This document shows positions 1 through 8,068 of a stretch of 24,357 nt of DNA, piece after piece. The number at the start of each line of letters is the position of its first letter. Within the stretch, counting starts at the first letter, position 1. The notes below the pieces were generated by a model. It saw only the letters and a list, made by a program, of their open reading frames with translations, did not search any database and had not been told where the DNA came from. This DNA is from Bacteroidales bacterium (GTDB lineage Bacteria > Bacteroidota > Bacteroidia > Bacteroidales > Dysgonomonadaceae), in contig JAAYFR010000157.1 of NCBI GenBank assembly GCA_012728155.1, positions 1-24,357 on the forward strand. The letters are read 5' to 3'. The position numbers and the translations under genes are program-made.

Positions 1-1
1 G

Positions 2-166
2 ATTATAACACATGCGGGAGTTATCCGTGGATTCCGGGTATTACTAAAAAACTGGTCCCTGAAAAAAGCCTTCGATAAACCGATTGCCTACGGAGAGATC
101 ACGATTATAGAAAGGGGCAAAATATGTCGCTCAACAGCTAACCTACCGGCGACATACTTAAAATAG
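2..166 (+). CDS. cobC: Histidine phosphatase family protein, probable alpha-ribazole phosphatase (3' end only)
   Basis: The gene enters from the left edge, and only its last 54 codons are visible. The segment THAGVIRG near the start matches the second catalytic-histidine motif of the phosphoglycerate-mutase-like histidine phosphatases, and the following IAYGEITII strand is also typical of the family's C-terminal end. The phosphatase of this family in cobalamin pathways removes the phosphate from alpha-ribazole phosphate or adenosylcobalamin phosphate. That specific role is inferred from the cobD and cbiB genes directly downstream; the visible residues alone support only the superfamily. The reading frame ends at TAG 164-166. 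Codons for the first catalytic RHG motif lie outside the window, so completeness cannot be judged. Confidence 0.55.
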   Translation: MITHAGVIRGFRVLLKNWSLKKAFDKPIAYGEITIIERGKICRSTANLPATYLK

Positions 167-255
167 GACGGGCACAGGCCGTACAGGCAGAAGATGTGGT
201 AATCGAAAAGAAGAAATCTGCTTTTGAGGCAGGAAAATTGGTAATCAGCAATTAA
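142..255 (+). other. Open reading-frame tail without a start codon between the phosphatase and cobD
   Basis: After a stop at 139-141, frame 1 stays open for 37 codons to TAA 253-255 and reads like ordinary protein (for example GRAQAVQAEDVV), but no ATG, GTG or TTG begins it. It overlaps the end of the phosphatase frame. It could be the remnant of a decayed gene, the true C-terminus of the phosphatase reached by a frameshift or sequencing error, or chance. I do not recognise the peptide. An inverted repeat, TATGTCGC at 123-130 and GCGACATA at 149-156, sits at the junction. Confidence 0.2.
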
Positions 256-259
256 AAAA

Positions 260-1279
260 ATGCAGACAGGTCACGGCAACGATATTTACGACTATCCGGA
301 TATAAGGTGCGATTTCAGTTCCAATATCCCTTACAGAAATGCATCGGGAACCATCGCGGATCATTTGAAAAACCGGATGGATAGCATCCGGAACTATCCT
401 GATCCGAATGCCCGTAGGCTGACATCACAATTGGCAGACTTCCATGCCCTCACTCCAGAGAACATATTGATTACAAACGGATCCGCCGAGGCGTTTTATT
501 TACTTGCGCATCTTTTTCAAAACCGGAAAAGTATGATTCCCTATCCTGCTTTTTCAGAGTATGAAGATGCCTGTCGCACTTACGGACATAAGATATCGTT
601 CCTGCCGGCGAAATCATTACAGGGTGCCGGCCGTTTTGAAGCCGATACGGTTTGGTTCGGTGTACCCAACAATCCCGATGGAACGATTGTGGAGAACAAA
701 ACGATTTCCCGTTTCTGTGGTGAAAATCCCCAAACCACTTTCGTCGTGGATGCGGCTTATGATGCGCTATGCCCACGAAACGAATCGGTGAAAGAGCTAC
801 ATGGTAGATTTAAAAATCTGATTATCGTCCATTCGCTTACGAAAACATTCGGCATTCCCGGACTACGTTTGGGGTATATTGTTGCCGGCTGGCAGGTAAT
901 CGATGCTATCCGCTCGTTACGTCCACCCTGGTCGGTGAATGCTCTGGCGCTGGAAGCTGGCAGTTTTATTGTAGAGAATTGGAACGAATTGTTGCCGGAC
1001 ACCACTTCGCTTTACACCGAATCGTCACGACTACAACAAAAAATTGCCGCGTTGCCGCAATTTGAAGTGACCGCTTCACCAGCCAACTTCTTTTTAGTAA
1101 AGATGAAAAAGGATAGTGCGACGGAATTAAAGCAACTCTTGATCGACAATTTCGGTTTGTTAATCCGGGATGCATCCAACTTCAGGGGATTGACCCCGCA
1201 ACATTTCCGTATCTCCGTGCAGGATGAAACGTGGAATCGGCAACTTGTCAAAGCCTTGAAACGGTTCTATACAGAATAG
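260..1279 (+). CDS. cobD: Threonine-phosphate decarboxylase CobD (aminotransferase class I/II fold)
   Basis: This PLP enzyme decarboxylates L-threonine-O-3-phosphate to (R)-1-amino-2-propanol O-2-phosphate, the linker between the corrin ring and the nucleotide loop of cobalamin. The 339-residue length fits fold-type-I aminotransferases of the HisC/CobD branch. Visible signatures are HGNDIY near residue 5 followed by DFSSNI (the CobD-type N-terminus), NGSAEA at 73-78, NNPDGT at 137-142, DAAYD at 164-168, and SLTKTFGIPGLRLGY at 192-206 with K195 as the expected PLP lysine. FRISVQ near the C-terminus carries the substrate-carboxylate arginine. HisC is the main alternative from sequence, but the neighbouring cbiB, which consumes the CobD product, decides in favour of CobD. 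ATG 260 follows the preceding stop by 4 bases and has only an A-rich leader. Confidence 0.85.
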   Translation: MQTGHGNDIYDYPDIRCDFSSNIPYRNASGTIADHLKNRMDSIRNYPDPNARRLTSQLADFHALTPENILITNGSAEAFYLLAHLFQNRKSMIPYPAFSEYEDACRTYGHKISFLPAKSLQGAGRFEADTVWFGVPNNPDGTIVENKTISRFCGENPQTTFVVDAAYDALCPRNESVKELHGRFKNLIIVHSLTKTFGIPGLRLGYIVAGWQVIDAIRSLRPPWSVNALALEAGSFIVENWNELLPDTTSLYTESSRLQQKIAALPQFEVTASPANFFLVKMKKDSATELKQLLIDNFGLLIRDASNFRGLTPQHFRISVQDETWNRQLVKALKRFYTE

Positions 1280-1339
1280 AGAGCAAGAGAAATAAAACTT
1301 TTTAATACAGTCACTTATAGCAGCATTGATTTTATCATT

Positions 1340-2299
1340 TTGCATCAATTTTTTATCACATACCAGAACTTTCTGATTCCGCTATTAGGTGGATTATTGC
1401 TGGATGCACTTATCGGCGACCCGCACCGTTTGCCCCACCCCATCCGCTTATTTGGCAACATGATCTCATGGTGTGACCGGCAATTTAACCGGGGAAATCA
1501 CCGAAAAAGGAAAGGAATAGTTGTCGCTTTGGGACTGGTATTATTGCTCTTCCTATTTTTATTTGGACTGGAAAGGATACTCTCCCCCTACCCTGTTGTT
1601 TTACTCGTTGTCAACACCGTCCTCTTCTTCTATGCTATCAGCAACCGGAGCCTGATTTCTGAAGCGATGAAAGTGGAAAAAATGGTGGTAAAAGACAATA
1701 TACCGGCTGCACGGAAGCAATTGAGCTGGATTGTGGGGCGCGACACATCCCGGTTGACAGCCAAACAGATCCGCACGGCAACATTGGAAACGTTGGCCGA
1801 AAATCTCAGTGACGGCGTAATCGCCCCCCTGTTCTTCTACGCACTCGGCGGTATCCCGCTGATGATGGCATACAAGATGATCAATACCATGGATTCCATG
1901 ATTGGGTATAAAGACGACAAATACCGCAATTTTGGCTGGTTTGCCGCCCGTATTCTGGATGATGGGGCCAATTATCTGCCTGCACGGATGACAGCTTTGT
2001 TGATGGTTGTGTTCCCTCCCTCCGGAAGAGGGTTTCACTTTATCAACCAATATGCCCGATACCACGCAAGCCCCAATTCCGGTTATCCCGAATCGGCATT
2101 GGCCGGTATCCTCGATTGCCGTTTCGGCGGACCGAACATCTATCATGGTAAGTTAGTGGAGAAACCCTATATCGGGGAAAACGACAGGGAGCTGACCCAT
2201 ACCGACGTGCGACATGCCTGTTTTATCAATATACGGGTTACACTCATAACGGCGCTGATCATTATCCTGATCTTTTACGGATTATTCCTCTTTTTTTAA
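1340..2299 (+). CDS. cbiB: Adenosylcobinamide-phosphate synthase CbiB
   Basis: CbiB is an integral membrane enzyme that attaches aminopropanol phosphate, the product of the upstream CobD, to adenosylcobyric acid, giving adenosylcobinamide phosphate. The N-terminal signature LLDALIGDPHRLPHPIRLFG is strongly diagnostic, and the later stretches SLISEAM, ETLAENLSDGVIAPLFFY and NTMDSMIGYK are also family hallmarks. Hydrophobic segments occur near residues 8-20, 55-95, 165-180 and at the C-terminus (about 297-319). The length of 319 residues is normal. There is no ATG between the cobD stop and the signature, so TTG 1340 is the most plausible start, giving about 13 residues ahead of the conserved block. 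The 60-base gap to cobD suggests co-transcription. Confidence 0.9.
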   Translation: MHQFFITYQNFLIPLLGGLLLDALIGDPHRLPHPIRLFGNMISWCDRQFNRGNHRKRKGIVVALGLVLLLFLFLFGLERILSPYPVVLLVVNTVLFFYAISNRSLISEAMKVEKMVVKDNIPAARKQLSWIVGRDTSRLTAKQIRTATLETLAENLSDGVIAPLFFYALGGIPLMMAYKMINTMDSMIGYKDDKYRNFGWFAARILDDGANYLPARMTALLMVVFPPSGRGFHFINQYARYHASPNSGYPESALAGILDCRFGGPNIYHGKLVEKPYIGENDRELTHTDVRHACFINIRVTLITALIIILIFYGLFLFF

Positions 2300-2310
2300 T
2301 GATCTCACTT

Positions 2311-2385
2311 TTTTGTTTCAAGCTTTTTAGTTTCAAACTCTTTGGCAACATACCTTTTAGTAACATACCTTTTGGTAAGATATTT
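2311..2385 (+). repeat. Five imperfect 15-bp tandem repeats
   Basis: Units begin at 2311, 2326, 2341, 2356 and 2371. A guanine recurs exactly every 15 bases (2315, 2330, 2345, 2360, 2375). Units 3 and 4 (TTTGGCAACATACCT and TTTAGTAACATACCT) differ at two positions; the outer units are more diverged. The array begins 12 bases after the cbiB stop and runs almost up to the -7-like box of the DUF192 gene. Read on the minus strand it would encode a five-residue repeat, but no gene is apparent there. Confidence 0.75.
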
Positions 2386-2388
2386 TTT

Positions 2389-2396
2389 TATCTTTG
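2389..2396 (+). promoter_or_regulatory. Bacteroidota-type -7 box (TATCTTTG) for the DUF192 gene
   Basis: TATCTTTG matches the TAnnTTTG consensus of Bacteroidota primary sigma factor promoters exactly and lies 30 bases before ATG 2427. A TTTG at 2371-2374 is closer than the usual -33 spacing, so only the -7 half is well supported. Confidence 0.5.
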
Positions 2397-2426
2397 TAGC
2401 ATATTGTTTAAAACGATGATATAAAT

Positions 2427-2957
2427 ATGTCAAAAACAAAAAAGAACAACCGTAGTATCTATCTGATAATCTTGTTGATTGTGATAGTCGGTCTAGCAGT
2501 CTATTTTTTACGGAAATCGGGGGGAGAAACTGAGTTGGAAACGCAATCCGAAGCATTGAATATTCCTTTTCGCAAACAGGGAGAGCTGCTTTTTACAAGC
2601 CAGGTGGTTGGTGATACCTTGGCAGTGATCGATATTGAAGTGGCCGATAACAATCAACTACGGGCTCGTGGATTGATGTACCGGCGTCTCCTTCCGGAAA
2701 ATGCGGGCATGCTGTTTATTCAGGATATGGAAGAGATGCAGAGCTTCTGGATGAAAAACACCTATATCCCGCTGGATATCCTTTTTGTAAACAGGGAGAA
2801 AGCGATCGTCACCATCCATGCAAATACCACCCCGTTAAAGGAGTGGAATTATGCATCTACAGAACCGGCACTCTATGTGGTGGAGGTAAATGCAGGATTT
2901 TCAAACCGCCACAACATTGGTGTTGGCGACAGAATAGAATTTACTATTTCGAAATAA
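2427..2957 (+). CDS. Membrane-anchored DUF192 family protein
   Basis: The 176-residue protein has a lysine-rich start, one transmembrane segment at about residues 11-28, and then a DUF192 domain (about 55-175) on the outer side of the membrane. Family hallmarks are RARGLMYRRLLPENAGMLF, SFWMKNTYIPLDILFV and YVVEVNAGF followed by GVGDRIEF. DUF192 domains are small beta-barrel proteins of unknown biochemical function, usually extracytoplasmic. The gene has its own promoter-like box and is followed by the convergent peptidase gene, so it looks monocistronic. No T-rich terminator hairpin is evident in the 72-base gap to that gene. The family assignment is firm; no function is proposed. Confidence 0.85.
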   Translation: MSKTKKNNRSIYLIILLIVIVGLAVYFLRKSGGETELETQSEALNIPFRKQGELLFTSQVVGDTLAVIDIEVADNNQLRARGLMYRRLLPENAGMLFIQDMEEMQSFWMKNTYIPLDILFVNREKAIVTIHANTTPLKEWNYASTEPALYVVEVNAGFSNRHNIGVGDRIEFTISK

Positions 2958-3029
2958 TCTCCTTCTCCTAATCTCTCAGATAATTTATCACTCCGGGATC
3001 TGACCAGCTCTGAGCGCTTTTCCACTCTC

Positions 3030-5462
3030 TTAATCTCCCACCTTTTTACCTTTCACATATCTCTCCAACCACTGATCCTGCTCCCACAAAAGGTGCAGCA
3101 CATTCTCCCGGGCGGCATATCCATGGCTTTCCTTGGGCAGGATTACCAGACGGACGGGAGCACCAAAACTCTTCAGTGCCTGAAAGTAGCGTTCGCTCTG
3201 CATCGTATGGGTACCGGAATTGTTGTCACTCTCACCGTGGATAAGCAACATGGGGGTTTTCATCTTATCGGCGTGCATAAAAGGTGACATAACATTATAG
3301 GTCTCTGGGGTGATCCAGTAGTTACGCTCTTCCGCCTGGAAGCCGAATGGAGTAAGTGTACGGTTATAGGCACCACTACGGGCGATACCGGCGGCAAACA
3401 GATCGGAATGAGTCAACAGGTTGGCTGTCATAAACGCACCATAAGAATGGCCTCCCACCGCCACCCGTTTCCGGTCGATATACCCCAACGCATCCACGGC
3501 ATCTATCGCCGCTTTGGCATTGGCCACCAGTTGCTCCACAAAAGTATCATTGGGTTGTTCATCTCCTTCTCCCACGATAGGAAAAGCCGCATCATCAAGA
3601 ATAGCATAACCGCGTGTTACCCAGTAGATCGGATTCCCGTATGAAAGGTAGGTGAATGAATTGGGATTGGCGGTAGTTTGTCCCGCACTATTCCGATCCT
3701 TGTATTCAGTGGGATAAGCCCAGATGATCATTGGTAGTTTTTCCTTCTTCTCCCTGTCGTAACCCGCCGGCAGGTATAATGTGCCGGTAAGTTCTAACCC
3801 ATCGTCACGTTTATAGCTAATCACTTCCTTATAGACATTTTCAATGCTTTTGAATGGATTTTCGAAGGCTGTCAACGGTTGTGGTGCACGTTTATTCCTT
3901 ATATTACGAAGATAGTAATTGGGATATTCAGTCGGTGACTCAATCCGGGTGATGACCGTTCCTTTTTTACTATCGAGAAAGGTGACCAACTCTTCAACCT
4001 TATCGGTATATGCAGATTGGTATATCCGTCTCTTTTTGAGTGTTTTCAGATCCAGTTCATCGATAAACGGGAACTGTCCTTCCAGCGTAACACCATCTCC
4101 AAAAAGATAGATCGAATTCCCATCTATTTGTAACGTATAGGTTCCCAACGCGTTCTTTGTGGTCTGCGGATAACCGGGATCGTCATACACATTCTGATAG
4201 TTCCGGTCGACAAAGATACGTGGTTCCTCTCCATTATCCGACGGATTAAAAACATATATCTTCTGGTTTCGGGTATTCCACCAGCGGTCACGAAGAATGG
4301 CATACTCATCGTTTCCCCAGGTAATACCGGCATAACGATTGATCGTTTTCGCCAACGAATGAGGTGTTCCGGTAAACGGGGCATCCAGTTGGAATATCTC
4401 ATCCCGAAAATCGACTTTCACCTCCGGATCGCCCTTGTCAAGCGCTTCTACCCAATAGAGGGTCGACGGTTTGTCGGATCGCCAGTTGATATTCCGTTTC
4501 CCCTCCTGAGTAGCCATAAACCCAATCGGAAGATTCTCAAGCAATGGCTGTTCGTTGAACTGCATTACAAATTCTCCTTCGGCATTATATATCTCCGTCA
4601 CGTTCGGAAAACTATAATAAGGCACCATATAGGAAAAGGGACGAGAAAGTGTGGTGAGCAACAAATACCTTCCATCGGGAGAAAACGAATGTCCTATATA
4701 GATTCCTGCTGTCTTCCATAATGCCGTTGATCCGTCAAAACCAATCTTATACAGATCTGACGTCATCAGCATTTCGAAATTAGCCTCATCAGCGGGATTT
4801 TTCAACAAATCCTGATAGGTTCGATTTTGAGAAACCTGACCGTCACTGACCGTCACAATCGGTCCTTCCGGTAAAGCCTTTTGGGTATCAATCAATCCGG
4901 GACGCTCTTCGGGAAGTATCCTTACAAGTAATCCAGAACCATCGTTAAACCAACTATAAGGAAATCCGGCATTGGCATTTACAACGGCATTCGTCGCCTT
5001 TCTTGCCTGCAAAGTCTCCAAATCAACAACCCATAATTCAACTCCATTCTCAACCGTATTGGTAAAGGCGAACTTTGTCTCATCAGGCGAAAAGGAGACA
5101 TTCGCAATAAGTGGGTCGGAAGGTAAGCCCTCTATTTGCCGCACCTCTTTATCGGTAGTCTTTTTATAACGGATATGATTGGAGTAGGTCATTGTACTCG
5201 ATATATTGGCGTCGGGGTTGATACGCAATCCCGCCAATCGCATTTCGGGCTGATTCAGATCGGACAACGTCTTAAAACTATTTCGGTAAAAAAAGAGCAT
5301 CTGCTCACCTTTACTGTCCATACTGACTGATGGCGCTCTCTCTATATCGGCCAATTCCAGAATTTCAGCCGGAGGTAACTGATAGGTGATATTTTCTTGT
5401 GAATCAATAAACTGGTTAGTCATAAGCAAAATCAATAAAAAAAGAAGGTAAAATCGTTTCAT
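3030..5462 (-). CDS. Secreted S9 family (prolyl-oligopeptidase-like) serine peptidase
   Basis: This 810-residue protein starts with an N-terminal signal peptide (MKRFYLLFLLILLMTNQFI), followed by a long beta-rich region (about 40-540) expected to form the beta-propeller of S9 peptidases, and a C-terminal alpha/beta-hydrolase domain (about 570-805). The catalytic triad is visible: S673 in GGHSYGAFM, D746 in GESDNNSGT and H780 in KESHGY. The NNSGT context and the length resemble the S9D glutamyl-endopeptidase-like group, but substrate preference cannot be read from sequence alone. A peptide-degrading role in the periplasm or outside the cell is inferred. The SDR gene upstream on the same strand ends 92 bases before this start. 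A near-consensus box (CAAATTTG, one mismatch to TAnnTTTG) at 5492-5499 may give it its own promoter. Confidence 0.85.
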   Translation of the reverse strand: MKRFYLLFLLILLMTNQFIDSQENITYQLPPAEILELADIERAPSVSMDSKGEQMLFFYRNSFKTLSDLNQPEMRLAGLRINPDANISSTMTYSNHIRYKKTTDKEVRQIEGLPSDPLIANVSFSPDETKFAFTNTVENGVELWVVDLETLQARKATNAVVNANAGFPYSWFNDGSGLLVRILPEERPGLIDTQKALPEGPIVTVSDGQVSQNRTYQDLLKNPADEANFEMLMTSDLYKIGFDGSTALWKTAGIYIGHSFSPDGRYLLLTTLSRPFSYMVPYYSFPNVTEIYNAEGEFVMQFNEQPLLENLPIGFMATQEGKRNINWRSDKPSTLYWVEALDKGDPEVKVDFRDEIFQLDAPFTGTPHSLAKTINRYAGITWGNDEYAILRDRWWNTRNQKIYVFNPSDNGEEPRIFVDRNYQNVYDDPGYPQTTKNALGTYTLQIDGNSIYLFGDGVTLEGQFPFIDELDLKTLKKRRIYQSAYTDKVEELVTFLDSKKGTVITRIESPTEYPNYYLRNIRNKRAPQPLTAFENPFKSIENVYKEVISYKRDDGLELTGTLYLPAGYDREKKEKLPMIIWAYPTEYKDRNSAGQTTANPNSFTYLSYGNPIYWVTRGYAILDDAAFPIVGEGDEQPNDTFVEQLVANAKAAIDAVDALGYIDRKRVAVGGHSYGAFMTANLLTHSDLFAAGIARSGAYNRTLTPFGFQAEERNYWITPETYNVMSPFMHADKMKTPMLLIHGESDNNSGTHTMQSERYFQALKSFGAPVRLVILPKESHGYAARENVLHLLWEQDQWLERYVKGKKVGD

Positions 5463-5553
5463 GATGGATATGTTTTTTATTTGTCATCGTTCAAATTTGT
5501 AGAATATAGGATGCGGTTCGGACAAATTCTCGAACAAGTTCAGGCTTTGTCAC

Positions 5554-6318
5554 TCACCTTTCCCTATATTTGTGGAAAACTGAAGCCGACGCCTGTGCCG
5601 TGGGCATCACAACCATATCGTTGATATTCACATGCGGCGGACGGGAAACGACAAACCAGATGCACTCCGCAATATCATCGGCAACCAAACACTCATAACC
5701 CTCGTATACTTTGTCGGCCCGGCTTTTATCCCCATGAAAACGGACAATGGAAAATTCTGTTTCCACAGCACCGGGACAAATCTGAGTAACTTTTATATTG
5801 TGGGGGAGCAGGTCGAAACGCATCCCTTTCGTCAATGCATCTACCGCATGCTTGGTAGCACAATATACATTCCCATTGGGGTAAACCTCTTTTCCTGCAA
5901 TGGATCCTATGTTGATAATATGCCCTCCTTTTCGCGCAACCATACCCTGGGAAATACACTGGGTGACATATAACAATCCCTTTACATTGGTGTCAATCAT
6001 CCGGTTCCAGTCAATAGTGTCACCCTGCTGTAACGGCTCCAAACCGGAAGCCAGCCCGGCATTATTGACCAAGATATCCACATCTCTCCACTCTGAAGGT
6101 AAATGAGTCAGCATACTACGCACCTCCTCTTCATTCCGCACATCAAAACAGAGAGCCAATACAGGAGTTCCACCTTCTTCGAGGCTCTTTTTCAACTTAT
6201 CCAATCTCTCCTGTCGCCTACCAGAAATTATTATATCAAACCCGTTTTTTCCCAACTTCAGGGCTGCAGCTTCTCCTATTCCGGATGTCGCTCCAGTAAT
6301 TAATGCTATTTTTTTCAT
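5554..6318 (-). CDS. YdfG-like NADP-dependent short-chain dehydrogenase
   Basis: A classical SDR of 254 residues from the chosen start. Using M1 at 6318, the nucleotide-binding glycine motif TGATSGIG spans 8-15, GRR at 33-35 suggests NADP preference, NNAG is at 85-88, and the catalytic residues N111, S139, Y152 and K156 are all present. The C-terminal RPPHVNINDMVVMPT block is characteristic of the YdfG subgroup (3-hydroxy acid or serine dehydrogenases). Two further in-frame ATGs lie upstream at 6339 and 6327, but a -7 box on this strand covers 6337-6344, which places the transcription start at about 6333. ATG 6318, with GGAG just before it, is therefore preferred. The exact substrate is unknown. 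Confidence 0.85.
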   Translation of the reverse strand: MKKIALITGATSGIGEAAALKLGKNGFDIIISGRRQERLDKLKKSLEEGGTPVLALCFDVRNEEEVRSMLTHLPSEWRDVDILVNNAGLASGLEPLQQGDTIDWNRMIDTNVKGLLYVTQCISQGMVARKGGHIINIGSIAGKEVYPNGNVYCATKHAVDALTKGMRFDLLPHNIKVTQICPGAVETEFSIVRFHGDKSRADKVYEGYECLVADDIAECIWFVVSRPPHVNINDMVVMPTAQASASVFHKYRER

Positions 6319-6336
6319 TTTCTCCATAATTAAAAT

Positions 6337-6344
6337 CAAAAATA
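6337..6344 (-). promoter_or_regulatory. -7 box (TATTTTTG on the minus strand) for the SDR gene
   Basis: Read on the minus strand the sequence is TATTTTTG, an exact TAnnTTTG match. Its position argues against the longest SDR reading frame, whose ATG at 6339 would lie inside the promoter. Confidence 0.5.
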
Positions 6345-6436
6345 GTGTAAAAAATCACACAAGTCATCTTTTTATAAACAAAAAAGGCTATTTTTACGTT
6401 CTCAAAAGAGAGAATCATATCACAAAAGCATTTTCT

Positions 6437-6667
6437 ATGGAAGAGCATTTTATTACGATAAAAACATTTGCCTATCCGGCAGATGTACCCATTGTTCAAT
6501 CATTTATGGAGATGAGGGGAATTGATATTTATATGAAAAATTTCACACTTAACAGATTGACATATCCAATCTTCAATATAGAAATGCAGGTGAGAAGTTC
6601 CGATTACGAAAATGCCATAGAAGCATTGATTGAAGGTGGATTTTCAAAACCGGAAGATTTCATCTAA
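6437..6667 (+). CDS. DUF2007 domain protein
   Basis: A 76-residue soluble protein. It consists of a single compact domain with the pattern of DUF2007 (sometimes labelled putative signal-transducing protein): an N-terminal ITIKTFAYPADVPIVQSFME segment, a central strand, and the ending DYENAIEALIEGGF. Proteins of this family are tiny alpha/beta domains with no established activity. It is divergent from the SDR gene across about 120 bases and is followed after 47 bases by the AI-2E-family membrane protein on the same strand, so the two may be co-transcribed. A possible promoter is TATTTTTA at 6389-6396, one base off the TAnnTTTG consensus. Confidence 0.75.
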   Translation: MEEHFITIKTFAYPADVPIVQSFMEMRGIDIYMKNFTLNRLTYPIFNIEMQVRSSDYENAIEALIEGGFSKPEDFI

Positions 6668-6714
6668 CTGATTCCAATTTAACCCAAATATTTATATACT
6701 TCATAATATTTCCA

Positions 6715-7821
6715 ATGTCAACAGAACCCAAAAAAAAAGAAATAGGATATAAATATATTCTGATCGGACTTCTCATTCTTTTGGGACTGATCATTTTCAA
6801 ACACACACGCCCCTATATGAGCGGTTTCTTGGGGGCAGCTACCTTGTATGTGCTTGTAAACGGTCAACAGAAATTTTTTACGCAAAAACTTAAATTTAAA
6901 AAGTCGCTCAGTGCCTTACTTATCGTGCTGGAAGTGTTGTTTTTTATCCTTATCCCTCTTACCGGGCTCACTTTTATGGTAATTGACACCGTTTCAGGGA
7001 TATCTATTAACCCGGAAGCAATTCTGAGACAACTGAACGAATTTATCGACACATTGGAAGGGAAACTGGGTTTTAATATATTCACTCCTGAAAACCTGGC
7101 AGCTTTACCAAGGGCAGGTTCCAATATCTTGCAAATGTTAGGAAACAGCGTCTACTCCTTCATAATCAATGTTGTTGTGATTCTGTTCGTATTATACTAC
7201 ATGCTTTTCAATAACGATGAGTTTGAAACATCTCTCAAAGAGGTCCTACCATTTAAAGAAGAAAACAAACAGATCCTGGCAGAGGAAACTCGACTGATTA
7301 TTCAGGCAAACGCCGTGGGAATTCCTCTTATGGCAATTATCCAAGGGGTCTTCGCCTATTTTGGCTATCTCTTCTTTGGCATAGAAAGTGCGGTTTTATA
7401 TGCCGTACTTACCGCTTTCTCTACTATCCTACCCATCATAGGTACCATGATCGTCTGGATTCCCTTAGGAGTTAGTCTGCTGTTGGGTGGCGATTATGTG
7501 AACGGTTTCGGGCTGCTTGTCTATGGTCTCTTTATCATTGGAGGAGTAGATAATGTAGCTCGCTTCCTGTTACAAAGAAAATTGGCCGACATACATCCCT
7601 TGATCACCGTTTTCGGAGTGCTTGTCGGGATTCCCATGTTTGGATTCTGGGGAGTTATCTTCGGACCACTCTTACTATCCCTCTTTATCCTGTTTTTTAA
7701 TATGTTCCGCCATGAATATATTGCGGGATCTAAAGCAGAACCCCGCGTGACAACTCGTAGCAAGGTAAAGAAGATTAAAATGCCGATGTACGACTCAGAC
7801 AAACCCAAAAAGAAAAGTTAA
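6715..7821 (+). CDS. AI-2E family transporter-like membrane protein
   Basis: A 368-residue polytopic membrane protein with the arrangement of the AI-2E (TqsA/PerM, formerly UPF0118) family: two N-terminal hydrophobic segments (about 15-50), a third near 63-90, a loop with amphipathic helices, and a C-terminal membrane block of several helices. Family-typical motifs are FVLYYMLF, AIIQGVFAYFGYLFFGI, FSTILPIIGTMIVWIP and the ending HPLITVFGVLVGIPMFGFWGVIFGPLLL (split across about residues 302-330). A basic tail rich in lysine follows. Members export or equilibrate different small molecules, including AI-2 in some species; the substrate here cannot be predicted. Confidence 0.85.
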   Translation: MSTEPKKKEIGYKYILIGLLILLGLIIFKHTRPYMSGFLGAATLYVLVNGQQKFFTQKLKFKKSLSALLIVLEVLFFILIPLTGLTFMVIDTVSGISINPEAILRQLNEFIDTLEGKLGFNIFTPENLAALPRAGSNILQMLGNSVYSFIINVVVILFVLYYMLFNNDEFETSLKEVLPFKEENKQILAEETRLIIQANAVGIPLMAIIQGVFAYFGYLFFGIESAVLYAVLTAFSTILPIIGTMIVWIPLGVSLLLGGDYVNGFGLLVYGLFIIGGVDNVARFLLQRKLADIHPLITVFGVLVGIPMFGFWGVIFGPLLLSLFILFFNMFRHEYIAGSKAEPRVTTRSKVKKIKMPMYDSDKPKKKS

Positions 7822-7836
7822 TTTACTGATTTACAT

Positions 7837-7906
7837 ATCATCACTACCTCCCGAAGTCCGGAACAAGTTGTCCCTACTTGTGGAAATCACCGAATCATCA
7901 CTACCT
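7837..7906 (+). repeat. 13-bp direct repeat flanking a short hairpin upstream of clpC
   Basis: ATCATCACTACCT occurs at 7837-7849 and again at 7894-7906. Between the copies ACAAGT (7863-7868) and ACTTGT (7876-7881) form a 6-bp inverted repeat with a 7-base loop. A shorter repeat, CGAATCA, occurs at 7891-7897 and 7911-7917. The rest of the 247-base gap 7822-8068 holds only the clpC promoter box. The repeats could be regulatory or remnants of a small duplication. Confidence 0.4.
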
Positions 7907-8026
7907 GTTCCGAATCACCAGATCTTTCTTTGGCATTGTTTTTGCTCATTAGGTATAACGATCATCTAAATGCACAACCATTTCAAATGACCGCCTGAAA
8001 ATTTTATTCGATTTAAAATAAAAGAT

Positions 8027-8034
8027 TATATTTG
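8027..8034 (+). promoter_or_regulatory. -7 box (TATATTTG) for clpC
   Basis: An exact TAnnTTTG match 34 bases upstream of the clpC ATG. The -33 region is T-rich (8002-8008) but lacks a clean TTTG at the usual spacing. No CIRCE-type inverted repeat was noticed. Confidence 0.5.
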
Positions 8035-8068
8035 TAGTCGATACACAGCTAAGAAGGAACAACAATAT

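Noticed and set aside
260..1279. Histidinol-phosphate aminotransferase HisC
   Set aside because: Motifs alone are compatible, but the CobD-type N-terminus and the adjacent cbiB gene favour threonine-phosphate decarboxylase.
1601..2146. 181-codon open frame on the minus strand
   Set aside because: Antisense to cbiB; rich in histidine and cysteine as expected from a shadow frame, with no start context or family match.
2305..2556. Minus-strand frame of 83 codons with a five-residue lysine-rich repeat
   Set aside because: The peptide repeat is simply the 15-bp DNA tandem repeat read through; the rest of the frame is antisense to the DUF192 gene.
5565..5572. TATATTTG on the + strand, a perfect promoter box
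   Set aside because: It lies inside the 3' end of the minus-strand SDR gene with no + strand gene downstream.
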